Below are positions 1 through 7,757 of a stretch of DNA of 15,397 nucleotides, in pieces (position 1 is the first letter of the stretch; every line of letters begins with the position of its first letter). The stretch lies in the NCBI GenBank assembly GCA_039923455.1, contig JBDTCS010000001.1, positions 1-15,397 of the forward strand, read 5' to 3'. This DNA is from JBDTCS01 sp039923455. GTDB lineage: Bacteria; Bacteroidota; Ignavibacteria; Palsa-1295. The notes beneath the pieces are model-generated. The model saw nothing but the letters and a program-made list of their open reading frames with translations. It was not told where the DNA came from and searched no databases. The position numbers and the translations under genes were made by a program.

Positions 1-1
1 G

Positions 2-787
2 AAGGATGTCGTGCTGATCGGCCGCGAACAACTGCCGATCAGTGCGAACCTCTCCATTCCACGCAACTACTACGCAAAGGTAGGTGAGGATATTATCGTA
101 AAGCAAGAATTGAATTCTGATCTTACCGGCACGGTAACACCAATTCGAAAGCTCATCGAAGAGTTACACTTTGATCCGAATGTGCTCCGATTGACGGGAG
201 TATCCGCGGGCAGTTTGATCGCGGATCCGGCATGGAGTATTTCGCAAACGCCGCTTGTCGCGGGTGTCGTGCGAGTAACAATTCAATCGTCAACGCTTGC
301 GCTAACAAAACCAGGTGAGTTGCTTCGCATTGGATATCATGTGCTCGAAACCGATAAGACCGGTGACACCTCAGCGTTTCCGCAGATTATTGTCAGCATG
401 GGTTCGAACCCGCTCGAACCACTTGTCTCGACTTCCACCGGAAGATTCGAAGTTGTCGATCTCTGCGGACCAACGCACTTGACGACGACGACCATTGCGT
501 CATTCATCGAACAGAATTCTCCGAATCCATTCGGCACCGCGAGTCTTGGAGCGGTTACCCAGATTCGTTACACCGTTGGACCGAGTGTGAATGGAGAGCC
601 TACAACAGTCTCCATCACACTATTCGATCAACTCGGCAACAAAGTGCAGACCTTGGTCAATCAAGTTCAATCCCCGGGTGATTACCAAGTGCATATCACA
701 TCCAGCACATTGCAAAGTGGCTTTTATAGTTACGTGTTCACTGCCGGAGGCACGTGCTCTGTTCGCCACCTTGTTGTGTTGAAGTAG
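2..787 (+). CDS. C-terminal part of a secreted T9SS cargo protein with cohesin-like domain (5' end outside window)
   Basis: The frame is already open at the left edge (codons K-D-V before the first possible GTG at 11), so this is the 3' part of a longer gene; 261 residues are visible. Visible residues about 20-155 form a beta-rich module with the pattern 'I-V-K-Q-E-L ... E-L-H-F-D-P-N-V-L-R-L', like cohesin-type domains found before sorting signals in Bacteroidota secreted proteins. The last ~95 residues form a type IX secretion C-terminal domain: 'NSPNPF', then alternating strands with 'FDQLGNKV', then 'SGFYSY', ending in V-V-L-K. Such proteins cross the inner membrane by Sec and the outer membrane by the Por/T9SS machinery, and the C-terminal domain is usually removed at the surface. 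The N-terminal functional domains lie outside the window, so the activity cannot be stated. The sorting domain is clear; the cohesin-like call is by pattern only. Confidence 0.85.
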   Translation, partial: KDVVLIGREQLPISANLSIPRNYYAKVGEDIIVKQELNSDLTGTVTPIRKLIEELHFDPNVLRLTGVSAGSLIADPAWSISQTPLVAGVVRVTIQSSTLALTKPGELLRIGYHVLETDKTGDTSAFPQIIVSMGSNPLEPLVSTSTGRFEVVDLCGPTHLTTTTIASFIEQNSPNPFGTASLGAVTQIRYTVGPSVNGEPTTVSITLFDQLGNKVQTLVNQVQSPGDYQVHITSSTLQSGFYSYVFTAGGTCSVRHLVVLK

Positions 788-823
788 ACTCTAAGCCAAG
801 AAACCGATCACTCGTTGTCGAAG

Positions 824-853
824 TTGAATTAATATGCAGAAGGTGAATATTAT
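824..853 (+). promoter_or_regulatory. Candidate sigma70-like promoter for the TPR operon
   Basis: TTGAAT (824-829) and TATTAT (848-853) are separated by 18 bp and sit 20 bp upstream of the ATG at 874. They match -35 and -10 hexamers reasonably well. The region is AT-rich compared with the flanking genes. This is a sequence match only; the lineage may use a different consensus (TAnnTTTG in Bacteroidota). Confidence 0.3.
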
Positions 854-873
854 TCTCGGGACAGTTCCTATTA

Positions 874-2814
874 ATGCGTAAGTCGACGTTCAACAGAATC
901 TTTAGAATCAGGTTTTCTCTCGTAGTACAACTCTTTATCGTTGTGCTCCTGGTCGTAGCATCACAGCAATCGGTTCGGGCGCAGCCGATGAATTCCTCCG
1001 AGATCGCAGCCAAATTCCGACTCGCGGAAGTCTTCGAGGAGAATCGTGATCTGACAAATGCCGTTCGCGTTTATGAAGAGATCTTTCACGAGCAACCACG
1101 CAATCGTGAAGTGATCGATGCTTTGATTCGTTGCTACGGCTACCTGAAGCGTTTTAGCGACGCAGAAAAATTGCTCTTGGCCGAAATCAACACCAATGGC
1201 TCCGACGATTTCGATCTCTATCTCATGCTCGGCAAAACAGAAGCGCGTCTTATGAAAAAGAGCGCCTCCATGGAGGCTTTTACGCATGCAGAAAAAATGC
1301 TCAAGGGTTCGGACTGTATGGCAATGCTGCCGATCGCGAGTGCGCTTGCCGATGTATCCTACAACGATGAAGCATTGGAACTTCTGAATCGCAATAAAGG
1401 CGCGAATGATTTTATCTGCGCCGGACAGATCGCGAGCCTCTATTTGCGAATGGGTAAATATGGCGAGGCAACGAAGCAATATCTCGTGCTCCTGAATATT
1501 GGTGAAGCCAATCTCGGTATGGTCGAGCAACGTCTTGCGCAATTCACTGTCGATTCGATGGCACGTTCACTCACGCTCGATGCACTTCGATCCGAACTCG
1601 AAAAGCAAAAGCCTTCGAGCGCGGCCTTGCAATTGCTTGCTTGGATGTATGCAGAGCAACACGATTATAAGAACGCCTATGATATTGTTGTTCGCATCGA
1701 CGATCTGAATGGCAGCACGCACGAAGGCTCGCAGGGCTACGAGTTACTCCAGTTCGCAGAGCGCGCACGTGCTGAAGGCGCACTCGATGTTGCCGTGAAA
1801 GCGTACGATGAAGCAATCAAGCGTGTGAAGGCGCACGGTGGTGGCCGTAACAATGGTGGGCAACCCGACTATTTTCTCGCCCAAGCTGAGCTCGGTTCGC
1901 TTCGCACAACCGAAGCGTACTTGGCTTCCCGGCCCGAGCACACAAAAGATGAAGCACGCGCACTCGTTGAGCGATATGAGAAGTATGCTTCGAGCCCGAG
2001 CTACGGCGAGTTTGTACTTGACGCTTACCTTCGTGCCGCGAATCTCAGCTTCCATGATCTCTTCGACTTGGAGCGTGCAACAAAAGATTATCAAGCCGTC
2101 GTCGAGCGTGCGCATGGAGTAAGTGATAAATCTGTCGATGCGATTTTTGGGTTAGTCGATGTCGCGATATCAGGCGGCAATCTTGAACTAGCCGCAACAC
2201 GACTGAGCGCTGCAAGCACTACGCTTGCGACACGTGGCAATCTTAAGAATCAAGAGCCGGTCATGCATTTGCTCTATGAGCGAGCGTTGATAGATTTTTA
2301 CAAAAGCAATTTTGATTCTGCCCTCGCTGGTTTATCCGTGATCATACAAAATCCGGCGAGCGACTTTGCCAACGATGCGATTTCGCTTTCCGGCACGATC
2401 TCGGAGAACAACAAGCCCGAGTCACTGGAGGCGCTTAAGCTATATGCACAGGCGAATTATGCGGAGGCCCAGCACAACCTCGATCTTGCACTCACCACCT
2501 ACAACAAGATCGCCGAAACGCAAACCGCAGCGCCTGTCGCCGATGATGCTGCCCTAAAAGCCGCGGAAATCCTGCTCAAACTCGGCAAACCGAACGATGC
2601 GATTCACATGCTTGAAACAATGCAGGAGAAAATGCCGTCGAGTCCTTTGCTCGATGTCGCAGCGTTTCGATCGGCTGAGATCGTCGAGCGCGTTTTGCAT
2701 GACAAAGCACGTGCGCAAAAAATGTATGAAGAATTTCTCGAACACTTTCCTAAGTCGTCGTTCGGTTCTGAGGCAAGAAACCGAGCACGCAACTTGCGCG
2801 GAGATGCATTCTGA
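874..2814 (+). CDS. Exported tetratricopeptide-repeat protein
   Basis: This 646-residue protein has a basic N-terminus followed by a hydrophobic stretch (about residues 14-31) and a cleavage-like 'V-R-A-Q' near residue 36, so export to the periplasm or beyond is likely. The rest is almost entirely alpha-helical repeats of TPR type. Clear units lie near residues 42-75 ('A-V-R-V-Y-E-E-I' in the second helix), 77-110 and 112-145. The C-terminal third (about 555-640) has paired helices resembling the YbgF/BamD type of TPR ('A-Q-K-M-Y-E-E-F-L-E-H-F-P-K-S'). TPR arrays act as protein-binding scaffolds; no catalytic motif is visible. The start is the ATG at 874, which gives a complete signal peptide; no Shine-Dalgarno is visible. 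Only 20 bp separate it from the next gene on the same strand, so the two are probably co-transcribed and may work together. The binding partner is unknown. Confidence 0.85.
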   Translation: MRKSTFNRIFRIRFSLVVQLFIVVLLVVASQQSVRAQPMNSSEIAAKFRLAEVFEENRDLTNAVRVYEEIFHEQPRNREVIDALIRCYGYLKRFSDAEKLLLAEINTNGSDDFDLYLMLGKTEARLMKKSASMEAFTHAEKMLKGSDCMAMLPIASALADVSYNDEALELLNRNKGANDFICAGQIASLYLRMGKYGEATKQYLVLLNIGEANLGMVEQRLAQFTVDSMARSLTLDALRSELEKQKPSSAALQLLAWMYAEQHDYKNAYDIVVRIDDLNGSTHEGSQGYELLQFAERARAEGALDVAVKAYDEAIKRVKAHGGGRNNGGQPDYFLAQAELGSLRTTEAYLASRPEHTKDEARALVERYEKYASSPSYGEFVLDAYLRAANLSFHDLFDLERATKDYQAVVERAHGVSDKSVDAIFGLVDVAISGGNLELAATRLSAASTTLATRGNLKNQEPVMHLLYERALIDFYKSNFDSALAGLSVIIQNPASDFANDAISLSGTISENNKPESLEALKLYAQANYAEAQHNLDLALTTYNKIAETQTAAPVADDAALKAAEILLKLGKPNDAIHMLETMQEKMPSSPLLDVAAFRSAEIVERVLHDKARAQKMYEEFLEHFPKSSFGSEARNRARNLRGDAF

Positions 2815-2834
2815 TCAATTTAGTTTTTAAATCC

Positions 2835-4112
2835 ATGAGATTCCGTTCGATCACAATTGTTCTACTCTTACTATTTGCTACCGGCTTCACGATGCGTGAA
2901 GCGCAAGCACAGCAAAAGCTCTTGATCTATATGGATCTCGAGCAAACCGATCATCTCAAAGCCTACGGCATCACCTATTGGGCACTGGCAAAAGGGATGG
3001 AGATGGATTGGCTGCTGAATTATCGCGGCGGGAGTTTCATGGCCGATTATTCCGATCAGCTTGCTTCCGAATGCCGCATTCGCGGAGTCGCATTCGAATC
3101 CCTCGATCCGAGTGCTGCGCAATCCATCTATCAACTCGTGCAATCCGAGGAGAAGAACATGGACGTCGTGAAATTAGAGAAGGCTCCACGCATCGCAGTC
3201 TATGTACCACCCGGATATCAACCGTGGGATGACGCCGTAACGCTCGTGCTGACGTATGCCGAAGTGCCGTTTGATAAAATCTGGGACGATGAAGTGCTTG
3301 GTGGCGCACTCGCGAAATACGATTGGATTCATTTGCATCATGAGGATTTCACCGGACAATACGGAAAATTCTACGGCAGCTATAGTGGTGCCCCATGGTA
3401 TCAAGCACAAGTCCGATTGCTCGAAGCCGAAGCACACAAACTTGGCTACGCAAAAGTGAGTGAAGAGAAGCGCGCAGTTGCAAAGAAGATAAAGGAATTC
3501 GTCGGCAATGGTGGCTATATGTTTGCGATGTGTTCTGCGACCGATAGTTATGATGTCGCGCTCGCAAGTGATGGCACCGATATTTGCGATGCCGTCTTCG
3601 ATGGCGATCCGATCGATCCTAATTACGCATCGAAGCTGGATTTTTCGAAGACGTTTGCATTCGAGAATTTCAAGATCGAAACGAATCCCTTCGTCTATGA
3701 GTACAGCGATATCGATGTGCAACCGAATGAGATCGGCGCACAAGAGAATGATTACTTCACACTTTTCGATTTCAGCGCAAAGTATGATCCCGTGCCAACG
3801 ATGCTCACGCAAGATCACGTCAATGTGATCAAAGGTTTCATGGGACAAACGACGATGTTCCACAAGAACCTTGTGAAGAAAAGCGTGACGATCCTCGCTG
3901 AGCGCCAAGGTGCCGATCAGGTTCGGTATCTCTACTCTAATTTTGGCAGAGGCTTCTTCGCTTTTTATGGTGGGCATGATCCCGAGGATTATCAGCATCA
4001 AGTCGGCGACCCGCCAACCGACCTCAAGCTACACAAAAACAGCCCGGGCTACCGACTAATTTTGAATAACATACTCTTCCCAGCCGCCAAGAAGAAGAAA
4101 TTGAAGACGTGA
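2835..4112 (+). CDS. Exported protein of the family commonly labelled 'asparagine synthetase B'
   Basis: 425 residues. An N-terminal hydrophobic segment (6-18) and 'A-Q-A-Q' near 26 indicate a Sec signal peptide. From memory, the mature protein matches a Bacteroidota family usually annotated 'asparagine synthetase B': 'DHLKAYGITYWAL' (39-51), 'DWLLNYRGGSF' (58-68), 'PWDDAVTLVLTYAEVPFD' (130-147), the strongly conserved 'HLHHEDFTGQYGKF' (166-179) and 'FAMCSATDS' (230-238). None of the hallmarks of true asparagine synthetases is present: no N-terminal catalytic Cys2 glutaminase and no SGGxDS PP-loop. An exported location also argues against that role. Cys233 in a glycine-rich turn (G-N-G-G-Y-M-F-A-M-C) recalls the nucleophile region of class I glutamine-amidotransferase-like folds, which is inference. 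It lies 20 bp after the TPR gene, probably in one operon. The C-terminus is lysine-rich. Family membership is fairly sure; function is unknown. Confidence 0.75.
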   Translation: MRFRSITIVLLLLFATGFTMREAQAQQKLLIYMDLEQTDHLKAYGITYWALAKGMEMDWLLNYRGGSFMADYSDQLASECRIRGVAFESLDPSAAQSIYQLVQSEEKNMDVVKLEKAPRIAVYVPPGYQPWDDAVTLVLTYAEVPFDKIWDDEVLGGALAKYDWIHLHHEDFTGQYGKFYGSYSGAPWYQAQVRLLEAEAHKLGYAKVSEEKRAVAKKIKEFVGNGGYMFAMCSATDSYDVALASDGTDICDAVFDGDPIDPNYASKLDFSKTFAFENFKIETNPFVYEYSDIDVQPNEIGAQENDYFTLFDFSAKYDPVPTMLTQDHVNVIKGFMGQTTMFHKNLVKKSVTILAERQGADQVRYLYSNFGRGFFAFYGGHDPEDYQHQVGDPPTDLKLHKNSPGYRLILNNILFPAAKKKKLKT

Positions 4113-4115
4113 TGC

Positions 4116-4166
4116 GTGGGCTCCGCAATTTCCGAAAGTCCTGTTTCGGTGAACTCTCTGGCCCAC
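4116..4166 (+). repeat. Nested inverted repeat between the 2835-4112 gene and rpsT
   Basis: Outer arms GTGGGC (4116-4121) and GCCCAC (4161-4166) are perfect complements. Inside them lies a second perfect hairpin, CCGAAA (4132-4137), loop GTCCTG, TTTCGG (4144-4149). Another 5-bp hairpin, AACGG/CCGTT, lies at 4201-4219. No T-tract follows, so this is not a standard intrinsic terminator. It may be the 3' end structure of the upstream mRNA or the leader of rpsT, whose product controls its own mRNA in some bacteria. Confidence 0.4.
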
Positions 4167-4261
4167 TCCGGCGTTTCTGGCAAGCTAAATTTTAGGTAAC
4201 AACGGGACGGGATTCCGTTCTTGATTTCAGGATTTTTCCCATTTTTGATCGAATTTAAGGC

Positions 4262-4519
4262 ATGCCACAACATAAAGGCGCAATACGCCGCGTAAGACTT
4301 TCTGAGAAGCGTCGTTTAGCCAACAAAGGTAAGAAGGTCGAATTGCGTAAGCTTCTCAAGGCTTTTGAGCCAGCCGAAGCCGCGTCTATTGAGCAAATGA
4401 AGGCCATTCAGAGCAAGCTCGATCGTCTGGCTGCTAAAGGTCTCATTCACAAGAATTTTGCTGCGAACAAGAAGTCGAAGCTGACCAAGTCCATCGCGCA
4501 AGCGAAGGTAACAGCCTAA
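4262..4519 (+). CDS. rpsT: 30S ribosomal protein S20
   Basis: 85 residues, the normal length for bacterial S20, and very rich in Lys/Arg. It begins 'MPQHKGAIRRVRLSEKRRLANKG', matching the S20 N-terminal helix, which binds 16S rRNA near the bottom of the small subunit. It ends with the typical 'L-I-H-K-N-F-A-A-N-K-K-S-K-L-T' and alanine/lysine-rich helix. S20 is a primary rRNA-binding protein that acts early in 30S assembly. The ATG at 4262 is fixed by the family N-terminus. AAGG at 4257-4260 lies only 1 nt before the start, too close to be a normal Shine-Dalgarno. The gene stands alone between a structured leader and a strong terminator, so it is probably monocistronic. Confidence 0.97.
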   Translation: MPQHKGAIRRVRLSEKRRLANKGKKVELRKLLKAFEPAEAASIEQMKAIQSKLDRLAAKGLIHKNFAANKKSKLTKSIAQAKVTA

Positions 4520-4556
4520 GCTCGGTTTCTGAGTGCTTGTTTTCTGATTTTGAAAT

Positions 4557-4608
4557 GGTGAATTACGAAAGGGGAAATATCCCCGAGTAGCGATTCACCC
4601 TTTTTTTT
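4557..4608 (+). terminator. Intrinsic terminator after rpsT
   Basis: A two-part stem is formed by GGTGAAT (4557-4563) with ATTCACC (4593-4599), topped by GGGG (4571-4574) and CCCC (4581-4584) around the loop AAATAT. Eight T residues follow (4601-4608). It lies 38 bp after the rpsT stop codon. Stem plus U-tract is the classic rho-independent form. Confidence 0.88.
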
Positions 4609-4737
4609 GCTGCCTCAAATAACTTCTCTATCAGCAACTATCTTCCTGAACTTCCGGGTTACGTAAGCGTAGCCATCGCGACTCTCGTTCGCGCTTTGCT
4701 GTTCTCCGAGTTAGCACTTCTCGTTTTTGGATCGACG

Positions 4738-6402
4738 ATGAAAAAACTCTTCTCCGTTTTCATACTCACAATCCTGCTCGCATCAGGTAGCACATCCGCA
4801 CAGTGGAAAATTATTGCGCCAAATCTTTTTACACCTTCAGGTGGAGTCGGGGCTCATTCCGGATTGTCTTTTCGTGATGGACTTTTGTGGCTCGTCAATT
4901 CGGATGTGTACATGTCCACAGATTCAGGAATGAGTTGGACAAAACCTTGCCCCAAGGTTCCATGGAGTGGCACCCCATACGACATTCAATTTTTCGATCG
5001 CCAAGTCGGAATCGTCACAAGTTACTTAGGAGCTTGGATAACACGAGATCAAGGCGCGACTTGGAAAAATATAACCAGCAATCCAATATACTCTGCCACA
5101 TTCGGAAATTCTTCGCAGGTATTCGCGCTCGGTGCGGAAGGAGGATCGACTCAAGTCACAACCAATGGAGGCACAACGTGGAATTTGAGTCAACGAACAG
5201 GATTTTGGACCAGCATTGTATACTTGAAAAACGGCAACTTCCTCTCACTTTTCGGATCCGGAAACGGTCCGGGAAGCACGTGCGTGTCAACGGATCTTGG
5301 AATTAGCTGGACGCCCGGCACAAATGGCATTCATTCTGACTCGTGGGGTATCGCAGTTGATTCGTGTGATCAGAATCTTGTTTATGTCGTGAGTGAGAAT
5401 TGGGTCTTTCAGACCGATAACACTTCGCAAATTTATCGCTCAACCGATCAAGGGAATAGCTGGACCGTTCCGATCTCCCGCTCGATTCCCTTCCTCTGTG
5501 GATCGCTCTCGCTCTCGCCGGGTGCGGCCTATTGTCAAACATTGAACGATGGCGTGTATCGTAGCACGGATCACGGATTGAATTGGAAAACGATCGGTGG
5601 ACCAACCAATGATTGGGATACACGACTGATCGTCGCGATCAACGATAACATCATCCTCGCGGCCGATCAGAACGGCAACATTTGGCGCACCACGAATAGC
5701 GGTGGCAATGCGGTAAGCGGTTCCGTAGAGCTTTCTTCTATCACGGTTCAAAACGATACGCTCGGCGCGACCGTGTACGTACCGATCAAGTTGACTGGAG
5801 CAACTGTTAAAGGCACCTTAGATTTATCACTGCACTTCGATACTGCGATGTTGGTATATCGAGGCACGTATCTCTCGAACACCGCCAACGATATCACAAC
5901 GAGTGCCAACGTAGGTGTTGCGCATATTCACTTTGATACTCCGCTACAGCCCGCTCAAGATAGCACCGTAGGCTATGCAGCATTTCAAATGTTTCCAACG
6001 AATACGCCGTGCACAAAAATCGTATTCGATTCGATCAGTATCGCAAGCGCCGCGATTGCATGCGCGTTCGTGAATCCATCATTCAGCGCGACGATCTGCT
6101 CATCCTTAGGATGCGGCACAACTTCGCTCAGTAACTTTCTCCGGTACAAAAAATTACCGACGCTTTCTGTAATCCCCAATCCCGCATCGGGACTCGCGAC
6201 ACTGCACTCTGATTCAGATCTTGGAGAAGTTTCGATCTCGATCTATGACGCGATGGGAGAATTGCGAAGTCGAATCGAAGGAACGCTGAGTGCAACGCAC
6301 TCTGCAAGTATCAACACTTCGTCATTGCCGTCAGGATTGTATTCCGTACGGATCGAGTCGGCTGGCTATGCCGGTTCGATACGATTGATGCACGTGAAGT
6401 AG
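4738..6402 (+). CDS. Secreted Asp-box beta-propeller protein with cohesin-like module and T9SS sorting domain
   Basis: 554 residues from the ATG at 4738, chosen because it starts a textbook signal peptide (M-K-K-L-F-S, hydrophobic core, cut after 'S-T-S-A' near 22). An in-frame TTG at 4696 would add 14 residues and spoil it. Residues about 25-325 carry repeated Asp boxes of the form S/T-x-D-x-G-x-x-W, near 60, 103, 141, 184, 235 and 276, plus a degenerate one near 318. This is the hallmark of BNR/sialidase-like beta-propellers. Asp boxes are structural, so sialidase activity is not implied. Residues about 329-455 form a cohesin-like beta domain ('V-Y-V-P-I-K-L ... L-H-F-D-T-A-M-L-V-Y'). About 473-554 is the T9SS sorting domain ('IPNPASG', 'YDAMGEL', 'SGLYSVRI', ending H-V-K). 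It converges with the next gene, a shorter protein of the same type. Substrate or role is unknown. Confidence 0.85.
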   Translation: MKKLFSVFILTILLASGSTSAQWKIIAPNLFTPSGGVGAHSGLSFRDGLLWLVNSDVYMSTDSGMSWTKPCPKVPWSGTPYDIQFFDRQVGIVTSYLGAWITRDQGATWKNITSNPIYSATFGNSSQVFALGAEGGSTQVTTNGGTTWNLSQRTGFWTSIVYLKNGNFLSLFGSGNGPGSTCVSTDLGISWTPGTNGIHSDSWGIAVDSCDQNLVYVVSENWVFQTDNTSQIYRSTDQGNSWTVPISRSIPFLCGSLSLSPGAAYCQTLNDGVYRSTDHGLNWKTIGGPTNDWDTRLIVAINDNIILAADQNGNIWRTTNSGGNAVSGSVELSSITVQNDTLGATVYVPIKLTGATVKGTLDLSLHFDTAMLVYRGTYLSNTANDITTSANVGVAHIHFDTPLQPAQDSTVGYAAFQMFPTNTPCTKIVFDSISIASAAIACAFVNPSFSATICSSLGCGTTSLSNFLRYKKLPTLSVIPNPASGLATLHSDSDLGEVSISIYDAMGELRSRIEGTLSATHSASINTSSLPSGLYSVRIESAGYAGSIRLMHVK

Positions 6403-6413
6403 TTTCGCTAAGC

Positions 6414-7757
6414 CTATCGCACTACCAAAAACCGAGATGCAACAGAACCTTGCGTAGTCTCGCATAAGAGCGTATAAACTCCTGCAGGCCAACCCACAAC
6501 AGTGATCGAACGATCGCCAGCGCTTGTCAACGATTCAGAACTCCACCACACTCTTCCAAGCAAATCAACAATTCGCAACCGCTCGTTTGTGTTTTGCAGC
6601 GATGATATGTGAACGATCGATCGCGCAGGATTTGGTGTGATCGCAAACGCATTCACACTTCGCTCCGCCGAAACTGCTTGTTGCTTCGTCTCACCAATAA
6701 AAACTCCGTTGCTCGTCGCCACTGCAAGTCTGCCTGATGTGCTATCGTATTTGATCTTCCAAATATCGACCACTTGTTTGAACCCACCTGCTGATGCGCT
6801 ATCCTCGGTCGTCCAAGTGTTTCCGCCATCGGTGGTTTGTTCGAAGTGCGGACCTTGCGGATCAAGCGCACTAAAGCGCCCAATCCAAAGCCGCTTCGGA
6901 TTCGCCGGATCAATCTCCAGCGCCCATTCATCCAGTGCGCGAGGAATTGCATTCCAACTTATTCCGCCATTTGTCGAGTGTAATAGCGATACCTTTGGTG
7001 AAGAAAAGATTGTCGCCCAAACTTCACGCCCGTTCGTTGGATCGAAAAGTATGCGTGGCACATCTGTAAAATCATTCGCGGAATCTGCGCTAAACGTTGC
7101 CGTCCAATGTGCACCACCATCGACGGTTCGTGATATCACACCACCACCACTTCCCGATAAAAAAATCGATGATGATCCCGGCTGCGGAGTTATCGTGCAT
7201 AGATCCGGACGTGAGCCGTTCGATACGATCGAATCCCAATGCACTCCGAGATCGACGCTTCTCCAAAGTGTGCCGTAGGATGTTTGTCCGCAATACACCG
7301 TGTCACCGGTCGCACCACTCAATTCGAATATCGTCTCACCACCGGTGCTAAACTCTTCGAGCACTCTCGTCCAGTTCTTACCACCATCGGATGTTCGATA
7401 CATCCCAACGCGTGGGTTGCTCGAACCAACCAGTACAACACTCGTATCGCTCGGCAAAACAAATATCTGACTGATCAACGCAGAGCTTCCGAGCTCAAGC
7501 GGATTCGGACCTCGAAGCAAATGCACCCAATGATATCCGCCATCGTTCGACTTCCAAATTCCTTCGGAATCCGATGGCGCAGCATAGATCTCCTGGCCCT
7601 TCGAACCAGGATTGAAAGCGAGGGCTTCTGTGTGAAAAGGCAGAGTCTTTGTCCACCGAATTGCCTGTGCTTGCAACGATCGCATCCCGAGCGACGATGT
7701 GCACAACAGCCCGATGAAGAAGAGTACCGAAATCAGCCTATTCTGACGTATTTTCAT
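6414..7757 (-). CDS. Secreted Asp-box beta-propeller protein with T9SS sorting domain
   Basis: 447 residues, on the minus strand. The ATG at 7757 gives 'MKIRQNR' followed by a hydrophobic core and 'L-Q-A-Q' near residue 31, a good signal peptide. In-frame ATG at 7787 and TTG at 7790 would add 10-11 residues and remain possible. Asp boxes (S/T-x-D/N-x-G-x-x-W) lie near 70, 122, 167, 211, 261 and 308, pointing to a BNR/sortilin-like propeller of about six blades. The tail from ~369 is a type IX sorting domain: 'ITPNPARS', 'VDLLGRVW', 'AGVYTLL', ending F-L-V-V-R. Unlike the facing gene at 4738-6402 it has no cohesin-like module between propeller and tail. The stop codons of the two genes are 11 bp apart with no evident terminator between them. 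Catalytic residues of a sialidase (Arg triad, Tyr) cannot be assigned by eye, so enzymatic function is open. Confidence 0.83.
   Translation of the reverse strand: MKIRQNRLISVLFFIGLLCTSSLGMRSLQAQAIRWTKTLPFHTEALAFNPGSKGQEIYAAPSDSEGIWKSNDGGYHWVHLLRGPNPLELGSSALISQIFVLPSDTSVVLVGSSNPRVGMYRTSDGGKNWTRVLEEFSTGGETIFELSGATGDTVYCGQTSYGTLWRSVDLGVHWDSIVSNGSRPDLCTITPQPGSSSIFLSGSGGGVISRTVDGGAHWTATFSADSANDFTDVPRILFDPTNGREVWATIFSSPKVSLLHSTNGGISWNAIPRALDEWALEIDPANPKRLWIGRFSALDPQGPHFEQTTDGGNTWTTEDSASAGGFKQVVDIWKIKYDSTSGRLAVATSNGVFIGETKQQAVSAERSVNAFAITPNPARSIVHISSLQNTNERLRIVDLLGRVWWSSESLTSAGDRSITVVGWPAGVYTLLCETTQGSVASRFLVVR

Noticed and set aside
3174..4001. A 275-codon open frame on the minus strand.
   Set aside because: It lies fully inside the well-supported exported-protein gene at 2835-4112. 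Its translation is rich in Ile, His and Arg without any family pattern, typical of an antisense shadow.
2835..4112. A true asparagine synthetase (asnB).
   Set aside because: There is no catalytic Cys at position 2, no SGGxDS loop, and a signal peptide is present. Only the family label used in databases supports the name.
4221..4247. A Bacteroidota-type promoter (TTG ... CATTTTTG) before rpsT.
   Set aside because: The spacer is only about 16 bp and transcription would begin just before the ATG. The match is too weak to annotate.
4659..4666. The 8-bp palindrome TTACGTAA upstream of the 4738 gene.
   Set aside because: It is too short to separate from chance in 15 kb.
6637..7278. A 213-codon open frame on the plus strand.
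   Set aside because: It is antisense to the Asp-box gene at 6414-7757. Its protein is Ser/Pro/Cys-rich without recognisable domains.
4738..7757. Active sialidases, based on the Asp boxes.
   Set aside because: Asp boxes are structural and occur in many propellers without sialidase activity, and the catalytic arginine triad could not be identified.
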